A DNA stretch of 64,000 nucleotides from Nemania diffusa. Lineage: Eukaryota > Ascomycota > Sordariomycetes > Xylariales > Xylariaceae. The notes under the pieces were generated by a model, which did not search any database, was not told the origin of the DNA, and saw nothing but the letters and a program-made list of their open reading frames with translations. Positions within the stretch are counted from its first letter, which is position 1. Every line of letters begins with the position of its first letter. Location: assembly GCA_038501195.1 (NCBI GenBank), contig JBBPUQ010000007.1, forward strand, positions 310,001 through 374,000, read 5' to 3'. This document shows positions 24,635 to 35,693 of this stretch, in pieces. Made by a program: the position numbers and the translations under genes.

Positions 24635-25441
24635 CCAAATGTGCCAGAAGCTTATATTCCCACCTCCGGCGGAGCAGGTTGGGTTGTATCAATGGGGCCC
24701 AGACTATCCGATCACTTTCCCGAGTAGGAAAGGGTGGTGCCGGATAAGGCAGGTCGAACGGGTCACTCGGTGCACGCCAGGCACCTTTGCGATGACCCGT
24801 CGAATCTCGAAAGCTTCAGCATGAATTGAGATCTCATCTTGAATACGACCATCGGCCAATGCTATGCTAGCAATGTTGTCTTCGTCGCTATCTTACTGTA
24901 GTCAGGCATGAATTTCATTTCACGTGTTAGACCAATGAACACATTAGACGCCGCACCCAATACGAAATGATAGTCTATTCCTTCTAGTCTCCTTCCCTTT
25001 CCCTGCTATCTACATAGTAGACGGGATGGAACTCACACACTAACAAGTAACCGCCGGACAGATCTAGCTCACCGATCGATGCAGCCGAGGTATCGCATGT
25101 CCGGAAGATAGGACTCCCAAGGCACATTCACGACGGTCTGTAAACAACGGCATCAGCCGATACACGGTCTCCCTATACGACATAGACCTTGAATAGAAAA
25201 CACTAAATGACATAAACATGACACATAGCACAATTGGTCATGAACCCGCCCCTCATCAAATACGCGAGAACTTAAGCTTCGCAAGATCCTCGCCGAGACA
25301 TCACACCTTTCCCCACGCTCTCGGCCTCGCATGCACCTCCGGTGAATACACTGGATCTGGCAATTCTGCAGGAACAGGGCGACATCGCGGAATGGAGGGG
25401 GCGGGTCCCGAAGTCAGACAGACCCAAGCGCCGCGATAAGC

Positions 25442-25482
25442 GCTGCTGCTACTACTACTACTACTACTCTACTACTACTAAT
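25442..25482 (+). repeat. (CTA)n/(CTG)n microsatellite
   Basis: Interrupted trinucleotide repeat GCTGCTGCTACTACTACTAC and onwards, within non-coding DNA. Confidence 0.8.
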
Positions 25483-27056
25483 GATGCTACTAAGAGCTGC
25501 GGCAGCGGACCTATCTCCTTCCACGTATAGGTAAGAAAACGTCTAGAAGCCTGCTTGAGCCATCTCCGCCCTTTTCAAATACCTACCTGTACTACTAATG
25601 GTGGCCCAACCTGTCGTATTTCCACTTTCCTCTCTCTCCCCTTCGGGAAGGTCGAGCGTTTCGTCTATTCCGCCTGCGCCGCCGGCGCTGCAGTGCACCG
25701 TAGCACTACACGATAACCATTAGTAGCGTTCGCGCAACGTCTATATAACCGCCCGCCACCCCGTCGACGCCACGATTTCGCTCCATAACGCCATCGATGA
25801 GCCCATAGTCGTTCCACGTTAGGTGCGCCCCGAGTCCGTGTCGCCATCATGTCCTGCGAGCACGATGGTGGTGATGTGCCTCGGGTGTCGACTCAATCCT
25901 CATTCGAATGAGACTCTTGCCCTCTTCACCTATCTTCGTCGCTTATCCAATATCACTCTTCTATCCTTAAGAAGTCCCACCGTCGAGCCGGACGAGCGCG
26001 AAGCCATATATCGAGCTAGTCGGGTTTACGCACCGCCTTGCCGCCTTGCCCGCTTAGAACAAGACGGCGAGAGCAAGGCAGCACCTGGCAGAAGCCCTCA
26101 GACATGGTTTGTGGGGATTTGGGAAATGATATCCCATTTCTCGAGCACAAACTCATTGTTCATACTTGTGAATAACTACACTGATCTCGGGGTTTGCTTA
26201 TTGGCGCACTCGTTATCGCCTGTCATGTCCTGGTATACAAAGTCGTCCTAATAGAGTTGTCGATATCCTGATTGATCTTCAGCATGACTCGACTTCAGAG
26301 TCAATTCGAGAAGCCATAAGGAAATGCGTTGGTGACCTTCGTAAGGTAGGTGGGCATTTGATACACGATACTGGAATAGTCAGAGCTAGTCAAAGGTGAG
26401 CATTTGTTTGTAATCTAAACCCCGAAGTCTCTCTCCGCTGCGAATTTATCTCATTGTCTTACCAAATGAATCTCTTGCGAATTTTCAAATAAGGGCCTGA
26501 TAGTGACACAGCGGGACACGGACTATCGCGAACATATAAAACCTTTCAGTACATATTGTTCGTGCTAGTTTGTATCTGCTTCATATCTGTCATAGCTAGG
26601 AGGCTGGTATACATACGTTCTATATGCAGTGCTATCACTTGTGCCGTCACGCGTGTAGAACGCGTCTAGCCTTCTACTATATGATAGATCTTAGACTTCT
26701 AGATAATTCAACTCGTCAGTTGTCTGCAAGTTTATAACCACTTATCATAGTAGCTGCTGCCTGGTATATTCATAATAGCCCTGGGGCATCTGTAGTCTTT
26801 AGCATTTAACGAGTTAGTGTGTTCCGTCGCTCGACCCTTTGATGTCAAAGCTTCCTCGGAATCCAATGAGGCCTGTCTTGATGAGGCTTAGAGGGGTAGC
26901 GATAGTCGCCACCGGAATTCCGGCGTTCTTGAAACCGATTGTCAACGTCCTCGTCTACGTATTAACAACTGCTTTCTCTATTCTATAGCTAATATATTCG
27001 CCATCATGACTTAAATCTAGTAGCTCCTATTAGCAGTTCCTTTTCACTCTCATACT

Positions 27057-27700
27057 GAGACGGTGTGGGTGACATGACCGTATGGGGATTAGATTGATTA
27101 GGTCATCGAGTCCTAGTTTTTCTTTTCTTTATTTAAGATAGTTAGCCGAAGCTAGCACTTCTTACGGACAGCTACGCCTCTCGGCGGCCCCTTCGAGGGT
27201 CTGCTACTCCTCAATATACATCTGCGTTACCTATTTACTGTTTTCTTAAGCCTCAAATCTCTAGAAGTGATCGATATGACAGTGGTCAGTCCTCTAGAGT
27301 GCGTAGTGTGTGTGTGTTACATGCTTCGTTTCAATACTCAAGTATATTCTAATTGTTATATCTCGTACTATTGAGACGGTGTGGACAGCACTGTTGCAGG
27401 GGGTCGAGTTGATTAAGTCAGCAAGACCCTAGGTTTTTCATTTTTCTATTTATTAGCTAGTAGAAGGGCAGTTCTCTATTAGGGGACACAGATGGCACTA
27501 TGGAGGTCGATGCCTTCGGCATCGACTGACTAGGTTGTTGCGCAGTATTTACAGTAGTTTTGCTACTCCAATATTATTTCGATTGCCTTACTAGACCACT
27601 GTCTTTACTGCCTCAAATCTCTAGAAGTGATTTTCATGGCTGTGGCCAGTCCTCTAGAGTGCGTTGTGTGTATTGCACGCTTCGTTTCACTACCTATGAT
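27057..27700 (+). repeat. degenerate tandem repeat, about 320-360 bp unit
   Basis: Two successive diverged units start with GAGACGGTGTGG at 27057 and 27373. Shared blocks follow in order: a GATT-rich segment with TTTTTCTTTT-like tract, then CCTCAAATCTCTAGAAGTGA (27251 and 27611), AGTCCTCTAGAGTGCG and GCTTCGTTTCA. The second unit has about 44 bp extra. The TCTC(G/A)TACT(ATT)GAGACGG junction before each unit hints at a further partial copy upstream of 27057. No ORF. Possibly remnants of LTRs or of a satellite. Confidence 0.65.
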
Positions 27701-28316
27701 TGCCCTCGCCAAGGAGATATTGATGATCTTACCGCCTTTACCCACCGATGAATTGTTGGCGAAGTGCTTGGGGACCAGGAAATCACCCCTCTCCCGACAG
27801 GTATGAGAGATGACTACAATATACCATAAATATGCGGTATGTAAATATAATAGAACACTACTTAGCGCCGCGTCTATTGATCGCACGGAGTTCTTAAAGA
27901 GTATACAGAGATCAAGGATGACATTAGAAACAAGTTCATAACTCGATAGGCAGTTTTCACCGATAATATTTCTTGGCATTCGGGAGTCGAAAACCACCAT
28001 ACCATTCGATAGTCGACTGTGATAGGCCTGGGATATACTCTCCACGTGATAGATGTTCTGCAAATGCGATGGCGCGTGTTAGGCGCTGATTGGCAGTTTG
28101 GCCTGTAGGCACTCTTACCTGCAGATAAATGATTACAGTTCCCCAAGCCCAAAAGTAGACTCAAAGTGCAACCAGTCGGTGAGTGTGCATAACAATACAT
28201 CATTTTTGCCTCCTCGCCCATCATTAGCTTCTCAATCCTTTTGTTCGTCTCCTATTCTCCTTCTATGTAGAGTCAACCAACCATAACTTGAGTTGACTAG
28301 TATCATTTTCTCTACT

Positions 28317-30467
28317 ATGAATATCATTGTGGAAAGCGGTTGTTCGGTCTGTGAACTCATCTATGGAAGTATGACAATGGGCGACGGTGAAGGACAAGGG
28401 CAATACTTCGATCTCAGATTCGACGAGATTCTGGATATGAACTGCCCGAAACATCACAAACTTTTCCAGCACTTCAAGGACGAGATATTGAGCAACAAAA
28501 GTGGTGATCAGTTGTGGCCACCAGATAGGGTGTACGTTGATAGCAATACGTATATGGGTGATATATATGGGGGGCTCACGGCAGGTTGGCGTGGCTCATC
28601 ATACACTTTTAATGAATACCGTTTGGTAAACAGGAGTGAGCTTCCAGATCATCCAGGCAATGGACTGGTTCTAGACCTTGACTGGATCAACATGAACACA
28701 ATTAAGCAGTGGAGAGAAAGGTGCACCACGGAGCATGGCTCAAAATGCCTCAATAAATGGAAAATTCAGAAGACAACGCCGCGTTGGCTGATTGACACAC
28801 ATAATCATTGCCTAGTTGCAGGCAGCAAGGCCGACTCATACGTTTGCTTGAGCTATAGATGGGGAAAGGTCGATAGGATCAGTACGATGCAAGCAACACT
28901 TCAGGAGTTTCAGAAGCCCCAAAGCCTTAACCAAGATCACATACGGCAGAACATTTCGCCAATCATCTTGCATGCTATGCAAGTCGTTCGAAACATAGGC
29001 CTACGCTATTTGTGGGTTGACAAGCTTTGCATTGTTCAGGACGACGGGCAGTCAACGCGAATAGAACTGAACCGGATGGGTGCGATATATGGAAGCGCAC
29101 TGCTAACCATCGTTTGTGCATATGGTGATGCTGAACGCGGATTGCTCGGTGTACAAGGAGCCTCGCAGTCGAGAGAATTAGACCAGAGGCTGGTACCATT
29201 CGGGGACGATTCACTAACACTATGCAAACAAACGTTTGACCAGACAGAAGACACTGAGTATTTCAGCCGTGGCTGGACTTACCAGGAACGCGAGATGAGC
29301 AACCGTACTCTGATATTCGGTAAAAGTCGGGTCCATTGGTGGTGCCAATGTGCCCGTTGGGACGAAGCCGTGCTTTGCAAGGGGCCTACAATCCTCCCCG
29401 AGGAGGAGGTGAATTTTATTGCTGCAGGCATTCCCGAGTTGACGCAATATGGCTCAATCGTTTGGGAGTATAATGATAAAATCTTAACACATGATTCAGA
29501 TGGTCTTAACGCCATCGCCGGAATACTTGACGCGTCCCGCCCAGCGTTTGAAGGCGGCTTTCTATGTGGGCTGCCGATAATGTTTTTCGATCTAGCTTTA
29601 TGTTGGAATAACCGGTTTTCGGAATTGAGGCGTCGAGATTCTACATCATCAGAACTACCATCCTGGTCATGGGTTGGCTGGCGAGGTGAATTGTCTTGCT
29701 GTGAAAACGAGTCAGGACTTTGGAGAGACAACTCTTGGTTGGGTAGAACCACGACATATCCCACAGTTCAGTGGTATGCGAGTGAGTCGCCGAGCGATAG
29801 TGCTAAGCATTATCGAATACGTTCTTCTTGGTTCAAGAAACGAGCCAGCATGCTTGATTGTAATAAGCCAGTGCCCCGGGGCTGGAAACGCCATAAATAT
29901 GATGCAAATAAGCACAAATTCAAAGAAGGTTTGAATGACCTTTGGCGACCTGAGGGATTGGGGCAATACGTCTTTGAGCATGAGAATCTTCCCGGTCCCT
30001 TATTCTGGCACCCACTTCCAGTGTCTGAAATCAGTCCAAACGCCGAGGTTATCATCCCACCAACATTGCGATACATATCCGGACAAACGACAAGGACCTG
30101 GTTGGCGGCCTACCTGGAGAATTCTGGATATTCGTCATTGGAAGAGATAGGTCTCCGCGATGATATCGGCAAAAGGGTGGGAGTGTTGTACCTTAATTAT
30201 AGAGACGAAAAGAAGGACTTCAATTATTATTTGCCTAACGAGGCTAGAGGAGGTAAGACGGTTGAGCTAGTAGCTATTTGCCGACAGAAAGCAGAGGAAC
30301 GTCGCCGGGATCCTTGGCAGACGGTCTTAAGAGATCACGAAGTTTATGTGGTTCTTTGGGTTGAATGGTCGGACGGAGTGGCGTACAGAAAAGCAGTTGG
30401 GTGGGTGGAGAAAGACGATTGGGAGCAACATCCCCGGCTCGAGAGCATTGATTTGGTTCTCGGATAG
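28317..30467 (+). CDS. HET-domain (heterokaryon incompatibility) protein, 716 aa
   Basis: Single long exon; the first ATG is 28317. The HET domain spans about 172-335 with its landmarks: SYVCLSYRWGK, then IGLRYLWVDKLCIVQDD, GAIYGSALLTIVCAYGDAERGLLG, and YFSRGWTYQEREMSNRTLIFG followed by WWCQCARWDE. The C-terminal ~350 residues contain ELPSWSWVGWRG, common after HET domains. Known: HET proteins trigger allorecognition cell death or inflammatory-like responses in Pezizomycotina, often through a TIR-like fold. The N terminus is short: the ATG lies only six residues before SGCSVCELI, which in relatives usually follows 30-50 residues with further Cys. An upstream exon or N-terminal loss is therefore possible. 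It lies next to repeats, as HET genes often do. Confidence 0.9.
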   Translation: MNIIVESGCSVCELIYGSMTMGDGEGQGQYFDLRFDEILDMNCPKHHKLFQHFKDEILSNKSGDQLWPPDRVYVDSNTYMGDIYGGLTAGWRGSSYTFNEYRLVNRSELPDHPGNGLVLDLDWINMNTIKQWRERCTTEHGSKCLNKWKIQKTTPRWLIDTHNHCLVAGSKADSYVCLSYRWGKVDRISTMQATLQEFQKPQSLNQDHIRQNISPIILHAMQVVRNIGLRYLWVDKLCIVQDDGQSTRIELNRMGAIYGSALLTIVCAYGDAERGLLGVQGASQSRELDQRLVPFGDDSLTLCKQTFDQTEDTEYFSRGWTYQEREMSNRTLIFGKSRVHWWCQCARWDEAVLCKGPTILPEEEVNFIAAGIPELTQYGSIVWEYNDKILTHDSDGLNAIAGILDASRPAFEGGFLCGLPIMFFDLALCWNNRFSELRRRDSTSSELPSWSWVGWRGELSCCENESGLWRDNSWLGRTTTYPTVQWYASESPSDSAKHYRIRSSWFKKRASMLDCNKPVPRGWKRHKYDANKHKFKEGLNDLWRPEGLGQYVFEHENLPGPLFWHPLPVSEISPNAEVIIPPTLRYISGQTTRTWLAAYLENSGYSSLEEIGLRDDIGKRVGVLYLNYRDEKKDFNYYLPNEARGGKTVELVAICRQKAEERRRDPWQTVLRDHEVYVVLWVEWSDGVAYRKAVGWVEKDDWEQHPRLESIDLVLG

Positions 30468-31387
30468 GTTAATCGGCATCCGGGGTTGGGAAATTCCACA
30501 CTACAAACTTCATGGGTGCGATACCAACTTCACACTTCCTAGTAGCCCTTGAGCGACTTGTACACATTCACTCGTAGTGTCTGCTGTGAGGCTATAACGG
30601 CGCCCTATTTGTATTTCAGACTGTGGAAATACGGTGGCAAAATTGCTGATGTAGAGGAGAGAGTTTAGTAAATTACATTGCCCCTATTCTACTCGAAATC
30701 GTAGATTAGAGACCCGAACGGCTTTGAAAGACAAAATATCATACGGGGATTAGATGTTACACTCTTAGAAAATAGCGGTCGTCAGTCGTTCTCCATAAGC
30801 GGTACTTATGGTCTTACGGGAAGACCTATTATATCACGATCAAGTATCTTCATTCCCGAAAATCAGAGTTTAATGTTACATTATAGCTCCCTGTCGATGA
30901 ATTAGTTAGATCATCTAATATGCAGTTATCCAAAAGAGAGGAATACCTGGGACACATCTTAGACTCTGGCAAAGACTTACTTAGCAAAATTCTCATCATC
31001 ATATTCAGCTCCTAACACTGAAAACCAGCGAGTGTTACCCCAGCGAACCCACCAACATCTGCAAAGCACACATAAAGAAGGGTATCTCACAATGATAATA
31101 GCTACACGGAACAGGAAAACTATCAAAGGGAATATTTGCACCTCTAAATTCAGGAGCATTGGTCTGTTGCACACGTCTAATATGCATGTGTCTGGTGTCT
31201 GGCATATATACAGTGAACTCGCTCTCTCTCGTCTCTTAGCCTGTATCTTATTTCCAGCCTCTCGTTTGCGTTCCCAGCTTGCTGATGATAGTCCATGCCA
31301 GTTGATAGGGCGCCTGGCTCTCTTGGACGTTACGTGATCCCTAGCTGTGTTATAACCTGTTGTCTCCAACCTGCATCCTACGTAGAT
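30468..31387. other. intergenic interval without recognised gene
   Basis: 920 bp between two convergent genes. Frames such as 30977-31369 (minus) show no recognisable features. Confidence 0.4.
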
Positions 31388-32474
31388 TTATTTCGTTATG
31401 TTGGTAGGTGTGACAGCATACGCCGGCCGCACGTATCTAAAGACCGACAAGTATCCCATCAGCTTACGATCTCGTCATTCTAATATTTCTCATTCCTAAA
31501 GCTCTAGATTCGCAATCGGGATCGGGCCCTCATTATCGCAAAGCCACATCAGGGAGACGCGGAGGAAGAAAAGGAGACGGAGTAGGGAAAATACGCACTT
31601 GCCAGAGTTATAAACCTGAAAGTTCTCGCCAACCAATTCCTTCTCGCGCGCCTGGTCAGCGAGATGTCGCCTGACGAGATCGCGGTCCTCCTCGGCCTGC
31701 AGGAGGGGGATGAGGTGGATGCGGGACCACATCTTCTCGCGGGCCAGTTCTCTGCGTGCGCCGCCATGTCAGCTCCACGTTTCCCAATCATTCTGCACCT
31801 GTACATCCTCCCCCCTCTGGTTCGTAGTAGGATGAGCAGAGACTGAAACCACGTACCTTTGCTCCTTATTGCCCTTTCCCAACTTATAGAACCCGAATGT
31901 CATGATGACGCCCATGGCGAGGAGCCATGTGCGGGGACGGAAACCGGCCGCGGGGAGGTTGCGCTGTTTCGGGAGACTCGTTAGCCCTTCTCTCTTGACA
32001 ACGTAACAGCACCATGTGCCCCCTCCTCGAATTAAACCTAGTCCACTGCAATTCCTAACTGAGCTCCATTTGTAGCGCACAGTAGCTCTTCCTCATTACC
32101 AATGTCCTCAGAGCTCTTTACTCGATGATGCTGGCAATTCGAGATCGAAGATGATCGCGATTTTCGATATATAGAAAATGGCGTATGTGCCTCTGGCGGT
32201 AGTGCAGAAGCACCCAATCTTGCAGCCCAGCAGCTCGACTACCGGCTCTTGTCGTGTCCCATCCAGCCATCCTCCAACATCCGAGTGAACCAAAACTTCC
32301 AGTCGACCGGTCGCCACAATCCAATTCCCAAGAAGTCAATCTCCCTTCCACCACCCTTCCTCCCCATCCCTAACCCGTCTATCTGCCAAAAAGAGAGGAA
32401 TAGAAGCAAATGTGCTCGCTCACCTTGTACTGCACGGGGCCGTAGCCCCCGGCGGGGGGCATATCCTGCGGCAT
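31388..32474 (-). CDS. GRIM-19/NDUFA13-type subunit of mitochondrial complex I, 119 aa
   Basis: Exons 32474-32424, 31963-31857, 31751-31599 and 31436-31388 (360 nt, all phases compatible). The start MPQDMPPAGGYGPVQYK followed by RNLPAAGFRPRTW is the family signature. Next is one membrane helix (LLAMGVIMTFGFYKLG). Then comes REKMWSRIHLIPLLQAEEDRD, equivalent to the conserved RIALLPLLQAE segment of the animal protein. The last exon was chosen because it yields the conserved end YVRPAYAVTPTNITK. The product is an accessory subunit of NADH:ubiquinone oxidoreductase in the inner membrane. Intron 1 is 460 nt, long for this genome. Confidence 0.92.
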
Positions 32475-33197
32475 GGCGGGCGATTGGCCTATCGCAGATA
32501 TGACTTTGGAATTGATATAGCGGTCGTATCGTTTTGACTCGGGAGTTGTTCAGGGCGGGCGAACTCGTCGTAGCGGCGTCAATTGAAAGCAACGAGTTGA
32601 ATGGAAGTGAGCAATCAAGAGTGGACCATAGTTGATGACCCTCCCCGAGGGACCTTAGCGCTCGCTGAAGTCCGGTGTGGGTCTAGGCTTTCTTGGCAGA
32701 GCCATATCACGTGAGCACCGGTATTAACCTCAGCTTAATTGTCTCATCAACTTTAAACGCTATCTAGTAGTACAGCCTATCTACGTAGGGTATATAGATA
32801 TTATATAGAAATGTAACAACGATGGCTATAACTTATTCCTAACAGCGAAGCAATGTTTACGATTTAGGGAAGAGAAGGTAAATAATACTGCTATTTCTTA
32901 TTCATAGGGAGGAGCCTAGACTAAATCACTGGTGGGGAAAAAAGGGTATGTGATTCGATGTTGCAAATACACAACCTGTGGCTCTCCCGTAAAGCCGCGG
33001 TTAATCGCTATGCAGTTGACCCGAATCACTCCAAAGCCCTGTTCTTAATGCCAGTGCCAGCCCTACTTTCTGAACGCCCAAGATGCCGAAACAGTAGATA
33101 GGCTACGACGCCCCAACACCGAAGAACGCCCGCTTGTGTTGTGGTTGTGGTTGTTCTTGTTCATGACTCCCCTTCGTACCACCCAGGGTTGTTGCTA
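32475..33197. other. intergenic interval
   Basis: 723 bp: promoter of the GRIM-19 gene and 3' flank of the Fcp1 gene. AT-rich near 32750-32900. No gene seen. Confidence 0.4.
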
Positions 33198-35693
33198 CTA
33201 GCCCTGACCCTCGGCTTCTAGCTCAGCTTCTAGCTCGGCTTCGAGATCGGCAAAGTCGTCGTCCTCCTCGATGTCGACTCCGTTACCGTTAACGTCCATG
33301 TCAACGTCGGCGCCGCCATCACCCTCGACAATGGCTTCGGCCATCACGTCATCCTCATCGCCTGTACCCATCGGCGTCGGCAGCCCACTGGCCTCGCCAT
33401 CATCGTCGCCCACGTTCTTAACATTGCGAAGGGTGGTTGTTCGGGCTCTAGCGATGCGCTGTTTCTTAGACAGCGCGCTACCGGTAGAACCCTCAAAGCC
33501 GCCGTCCTCGTTTGCCTCTCCGAGTTTCCGTTTCTTGCTTTTAGGTTCGTCCATATCCGTGTCTCTGCTTTGATCTGTCATTGTACTCTCGAGATCAGAT
33601 TCGGCATCAGAACCCATGAACTCTTCGAGCTCTTTGTCTACGTCGTCCCAGCCTGCCTGATTTATCGTGTCGACTGGGCTGCCTTCACCATCTTCCAGTT
33701 CTCTTGGCATAACATCGAACCGATCGATATCGTCGTCATCATCCCCGTCATTGTCGTCCTCCTCTTCTTCCTCCTCCTCCGCCGAGTCATCTGCGTCGCC
33801 GGCGTCAGCCTCGTCGTTCCGGTGATTCTCAACGACCTGGTGCCCGGACTGCACGATCGTAATCCGAGGCCGTGTTGGCGAGGCTGATAACTCTTGTATC
33901 CCACGAGAATGGCGGTCTGATGGATGGATATCGATTAAATACGGGGCTGCGTCGAGTTTCCGCCATTGTAATAATGAATCCACGAGCCAGTTCTGGTTCA
34001 CAATCTTGATGGAAGGGATACGAGCGGCCTGGCGAACCTTCTGCGTCCTCGGGCGCGAGCTGCTAATAACAAGATGGGTGACCTCTGGGCCGACTCGTAT
34101 ACGGATATCAGCCCCAAACTCCTGAGCGTGTAGAGCAATCTCTGATTTCCGCACGTCTTGGCCCAGGGGAATAAGACCAGACAACACGACTCTCGTCCCC
34201 TTAAGCACTTGAGATTTCAAATAGTTTAGCGTAAGGCCGACATCGGGCACAGAGCTAGAAGTAATGTCTTCCATGCTGTGTGTCGCGGCGCGAGCGTCAT
34301 ACTGCTCATAGAAAGACTGATGTAGTTCAGTCAGATGACTTTCAAGGTAGATCAGTTCCTGGTCATCGTCACGGAGAATATTATGCCTGTGGTGCTGGCT
34401 AGGCGTTTCCGAAGGTTCGTTGGTGTCGACTTCTTGGCTAGTACCGTCCTGACTAGACAGTTTCTCGGCTTGCTCATCTTCCCGGTCCAATTCTGCTTGT
34501 AGATGCAACAATGGCCTGTCCGTCAGCTGTTTCTGCAGCGTCCGCTCTTGTTCTTGGGCTTGTAGTTGTAAAAGAGCGTCGTCGTTGCCTGTGACTGTTG
34601 CGCTTTCAGCATCGGACGGAGCGCTAGGTACCGTGGTGCCATTCAACGCAGGTGGTGTCGTGTCCGGCGCTGGAATTGTTGCAATGAGGTCTTCGCGCCT
34701 CGGCAAGAAACTAGAATTAATATCGCCAATTCCTTTGAAGAAATCGTAGGGCGTCACTCTGATGAGATTTGGTCGGTTGTGTGGCCATACATCGGCGCGA
34801 TCATCAATCACGACAACCATGTTAGTACTGACAGGGAACAGGCGCTGAAGACTTTTGGCTGTCATGCTGCCGTTCTCGTCTCGGCTGATGACTCTGTTCC
34901 CAAATAGTTTTTGGGTTGGGTCGACAATTTTGGCGATATTCAGAGCATAGGCCCGCGTGCCCATCGTGTAGACGTGAAGCTCAAATATCTCGGCCATCCT
35001 TTCTAGGAACTCCGACAGGCCAGGCCGCATTTTGATATAGTACCAACAGCCGGTTGCCAAGCCACGAGGGCCATCGTCAAGCTGGAAGCGGCGCACATTC
35101 TTGACAGACTCATAGTTAGGATTTGTAGGGTCCTGCTGCCACTCTCCGATGGTAGGCTCAATGCAGGCGTGGATGATAGTCTGGTCGAGATCGACAACGA
35201 GACTAAGCTTCCGCTCTTTGAGAAGTCGGCGCTGGAGCTGCATCTCGGCTCGTTCAGCCTGGCTATGGCTTACGGTGAGGGCTACGTTATCATGGACCAT
35301 GGAGACGGTAGCGCGTTCGGTGTCGAGGGAATCAGTGGCCCAATCCTGCTGTTTCATATCCTTGCCACAGAGGGCGCAAAGGCCGGCATATTGGACTTCG
35401 TGACTGCAGGTCTCCTCGACGACAACAAAGCCTTGGTCATTGTCGATGACCTGGCCTTCCTTGATGCGCCATTGTTTAATTTTGCCCTCGGTAGGGCTAT
35501 CCCAATCGGCAACGCCATTCTCTATGATAGTACGTTCTTCGTTAAGGGCAGGATCGCCAATCTTCCGCTCGAACTTAAAGGTGTACTGTAGGATGGCTTC
35601 CTTCTTGACGACGCCGTCACCGGGATTTTTAAATATCTTCGAGATTGTTATTGGATAGCGAAGACGCTGTCCAAGCTTGAGGGTCTTGGCCAT
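33198..35693 (-). CDS. FCP1: RNA polymerase II CTD phosphatase Fcp1, 831 aa
   Basis: One exon. The frame is open further upstream only through a GTG codon, so the ATG at 35693 (MAKTLKLGQRLRYPI) is the start. The FCPH catalytic domain begins at ~160 with LSLVVDLDQTIIHA; the DxDxT nucleophile is Asp168 with Asp170. It includes YYIKMRPGLSEFLE, LHVYTMGTRAYA and VVVIDDRADVW. A BRCT domain is at ~495-590 (LKGTRVVLSGLIPLG to NQNWLVDSLLQWRKL). The C terminus is highly acidic (runs of E and D), as in yeast Fcp1, where it binds TFIIF/TFIIB. It dephosphorylates Ser2-P of the Rpb1 tail to recycle polymerase in the nucleus. It is complete. Confidence 0.96.
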   Translation of the reverse strand: MAKTLKLGQRLRYPITISKIFKNPGDGVVKKEAILQYTFKFERKIGDPALNEERTIIENGVADWDSPTEGKIKQWRIKEGQVIDNDQGFVVVEETCSHEVQYAGLCALCGKDMKQQDWATDSLDTERATVSMVHDNVALTVSHSQAERAEMQLQRRLLKERKLSLVVDLDQTIIHACIEPTIGEWQQDPTNPNYESVKNVRRFQLDDGPRGLATGCWYYIKMRPGLSEFLERMAEIFELHVYTMGTRAYALNIAKIVDPTQKLFGNRVISRDENGSMTAKSLQRLFPVSTNMVVVIDDRADVWPHNRPNLIRVTPYDFFKGIGDINSSFLPRREDLIATIPAPDTTPPALNGTTVPSAPSDAESATVTGNDDALLQLQAQEQERTLQKQLTDRPLLHLQAELDREDEQAEKLSSQDGTSQEVDTNEPSETPSQHHRHNILRDDDQELIYLESHLTELHQSFYEQYDARAATHSMEDITSSSVPDVGLTLNYLKSQVLKGTRVVLSGLIPLGQDVRKSEIALHAQEFGADIRIRVGPEVTHLVISSSRPRTQKVRQAARIPSIKIVNQNWLVDSLLQWRKLDAAPYLIDIHPSDRHSRGIQELSASPTRPRITIVQSGHQVVENHRNDEADAGDADDSAEEEEEEEDDNDGDDDDDIDRFDVMPRELEDGEGSPVDTINQAGWDDVDKELEEFMGSDAESDLESTMTDQSRDTDMDEPKSKKRKLGEANEDGGFEGSTGSALSKKQRIARARTTTLRNVKNVGDDDGEASGLPTPMGTGDEDDVMAEAIVEGDGGADVDMDVNGNGVDIEEDDDFADLEAELEAELEAEGQG

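Larger units (their letters stand above)
23467..28316. other. 4.8-kb gene-poor, repeat-bearing interval
   Basis: Contains one doubtful ORF (24257-24634), a CTA microsatellite and degenerate tandem repeats, listed separately. No recognisable protein domain on either strand. Frames at 25823-26251 and 27605-28224 show no family features. Confidence 0.45.

Noticed and set aside
25442..25482. Repeat array checked as possible CRISPR
   Set aside because: It is a trinucleotide microsatellite in a eukaryotic genome, without spacers.
31496..31598. Read-through C terminus or GC-donor intron in the GRIM-19 gene
   Set aside because: A canonical GT donor at 31598 joined to an exon at 31436-31388 gives the conserved YVRPAYAVTP ending.
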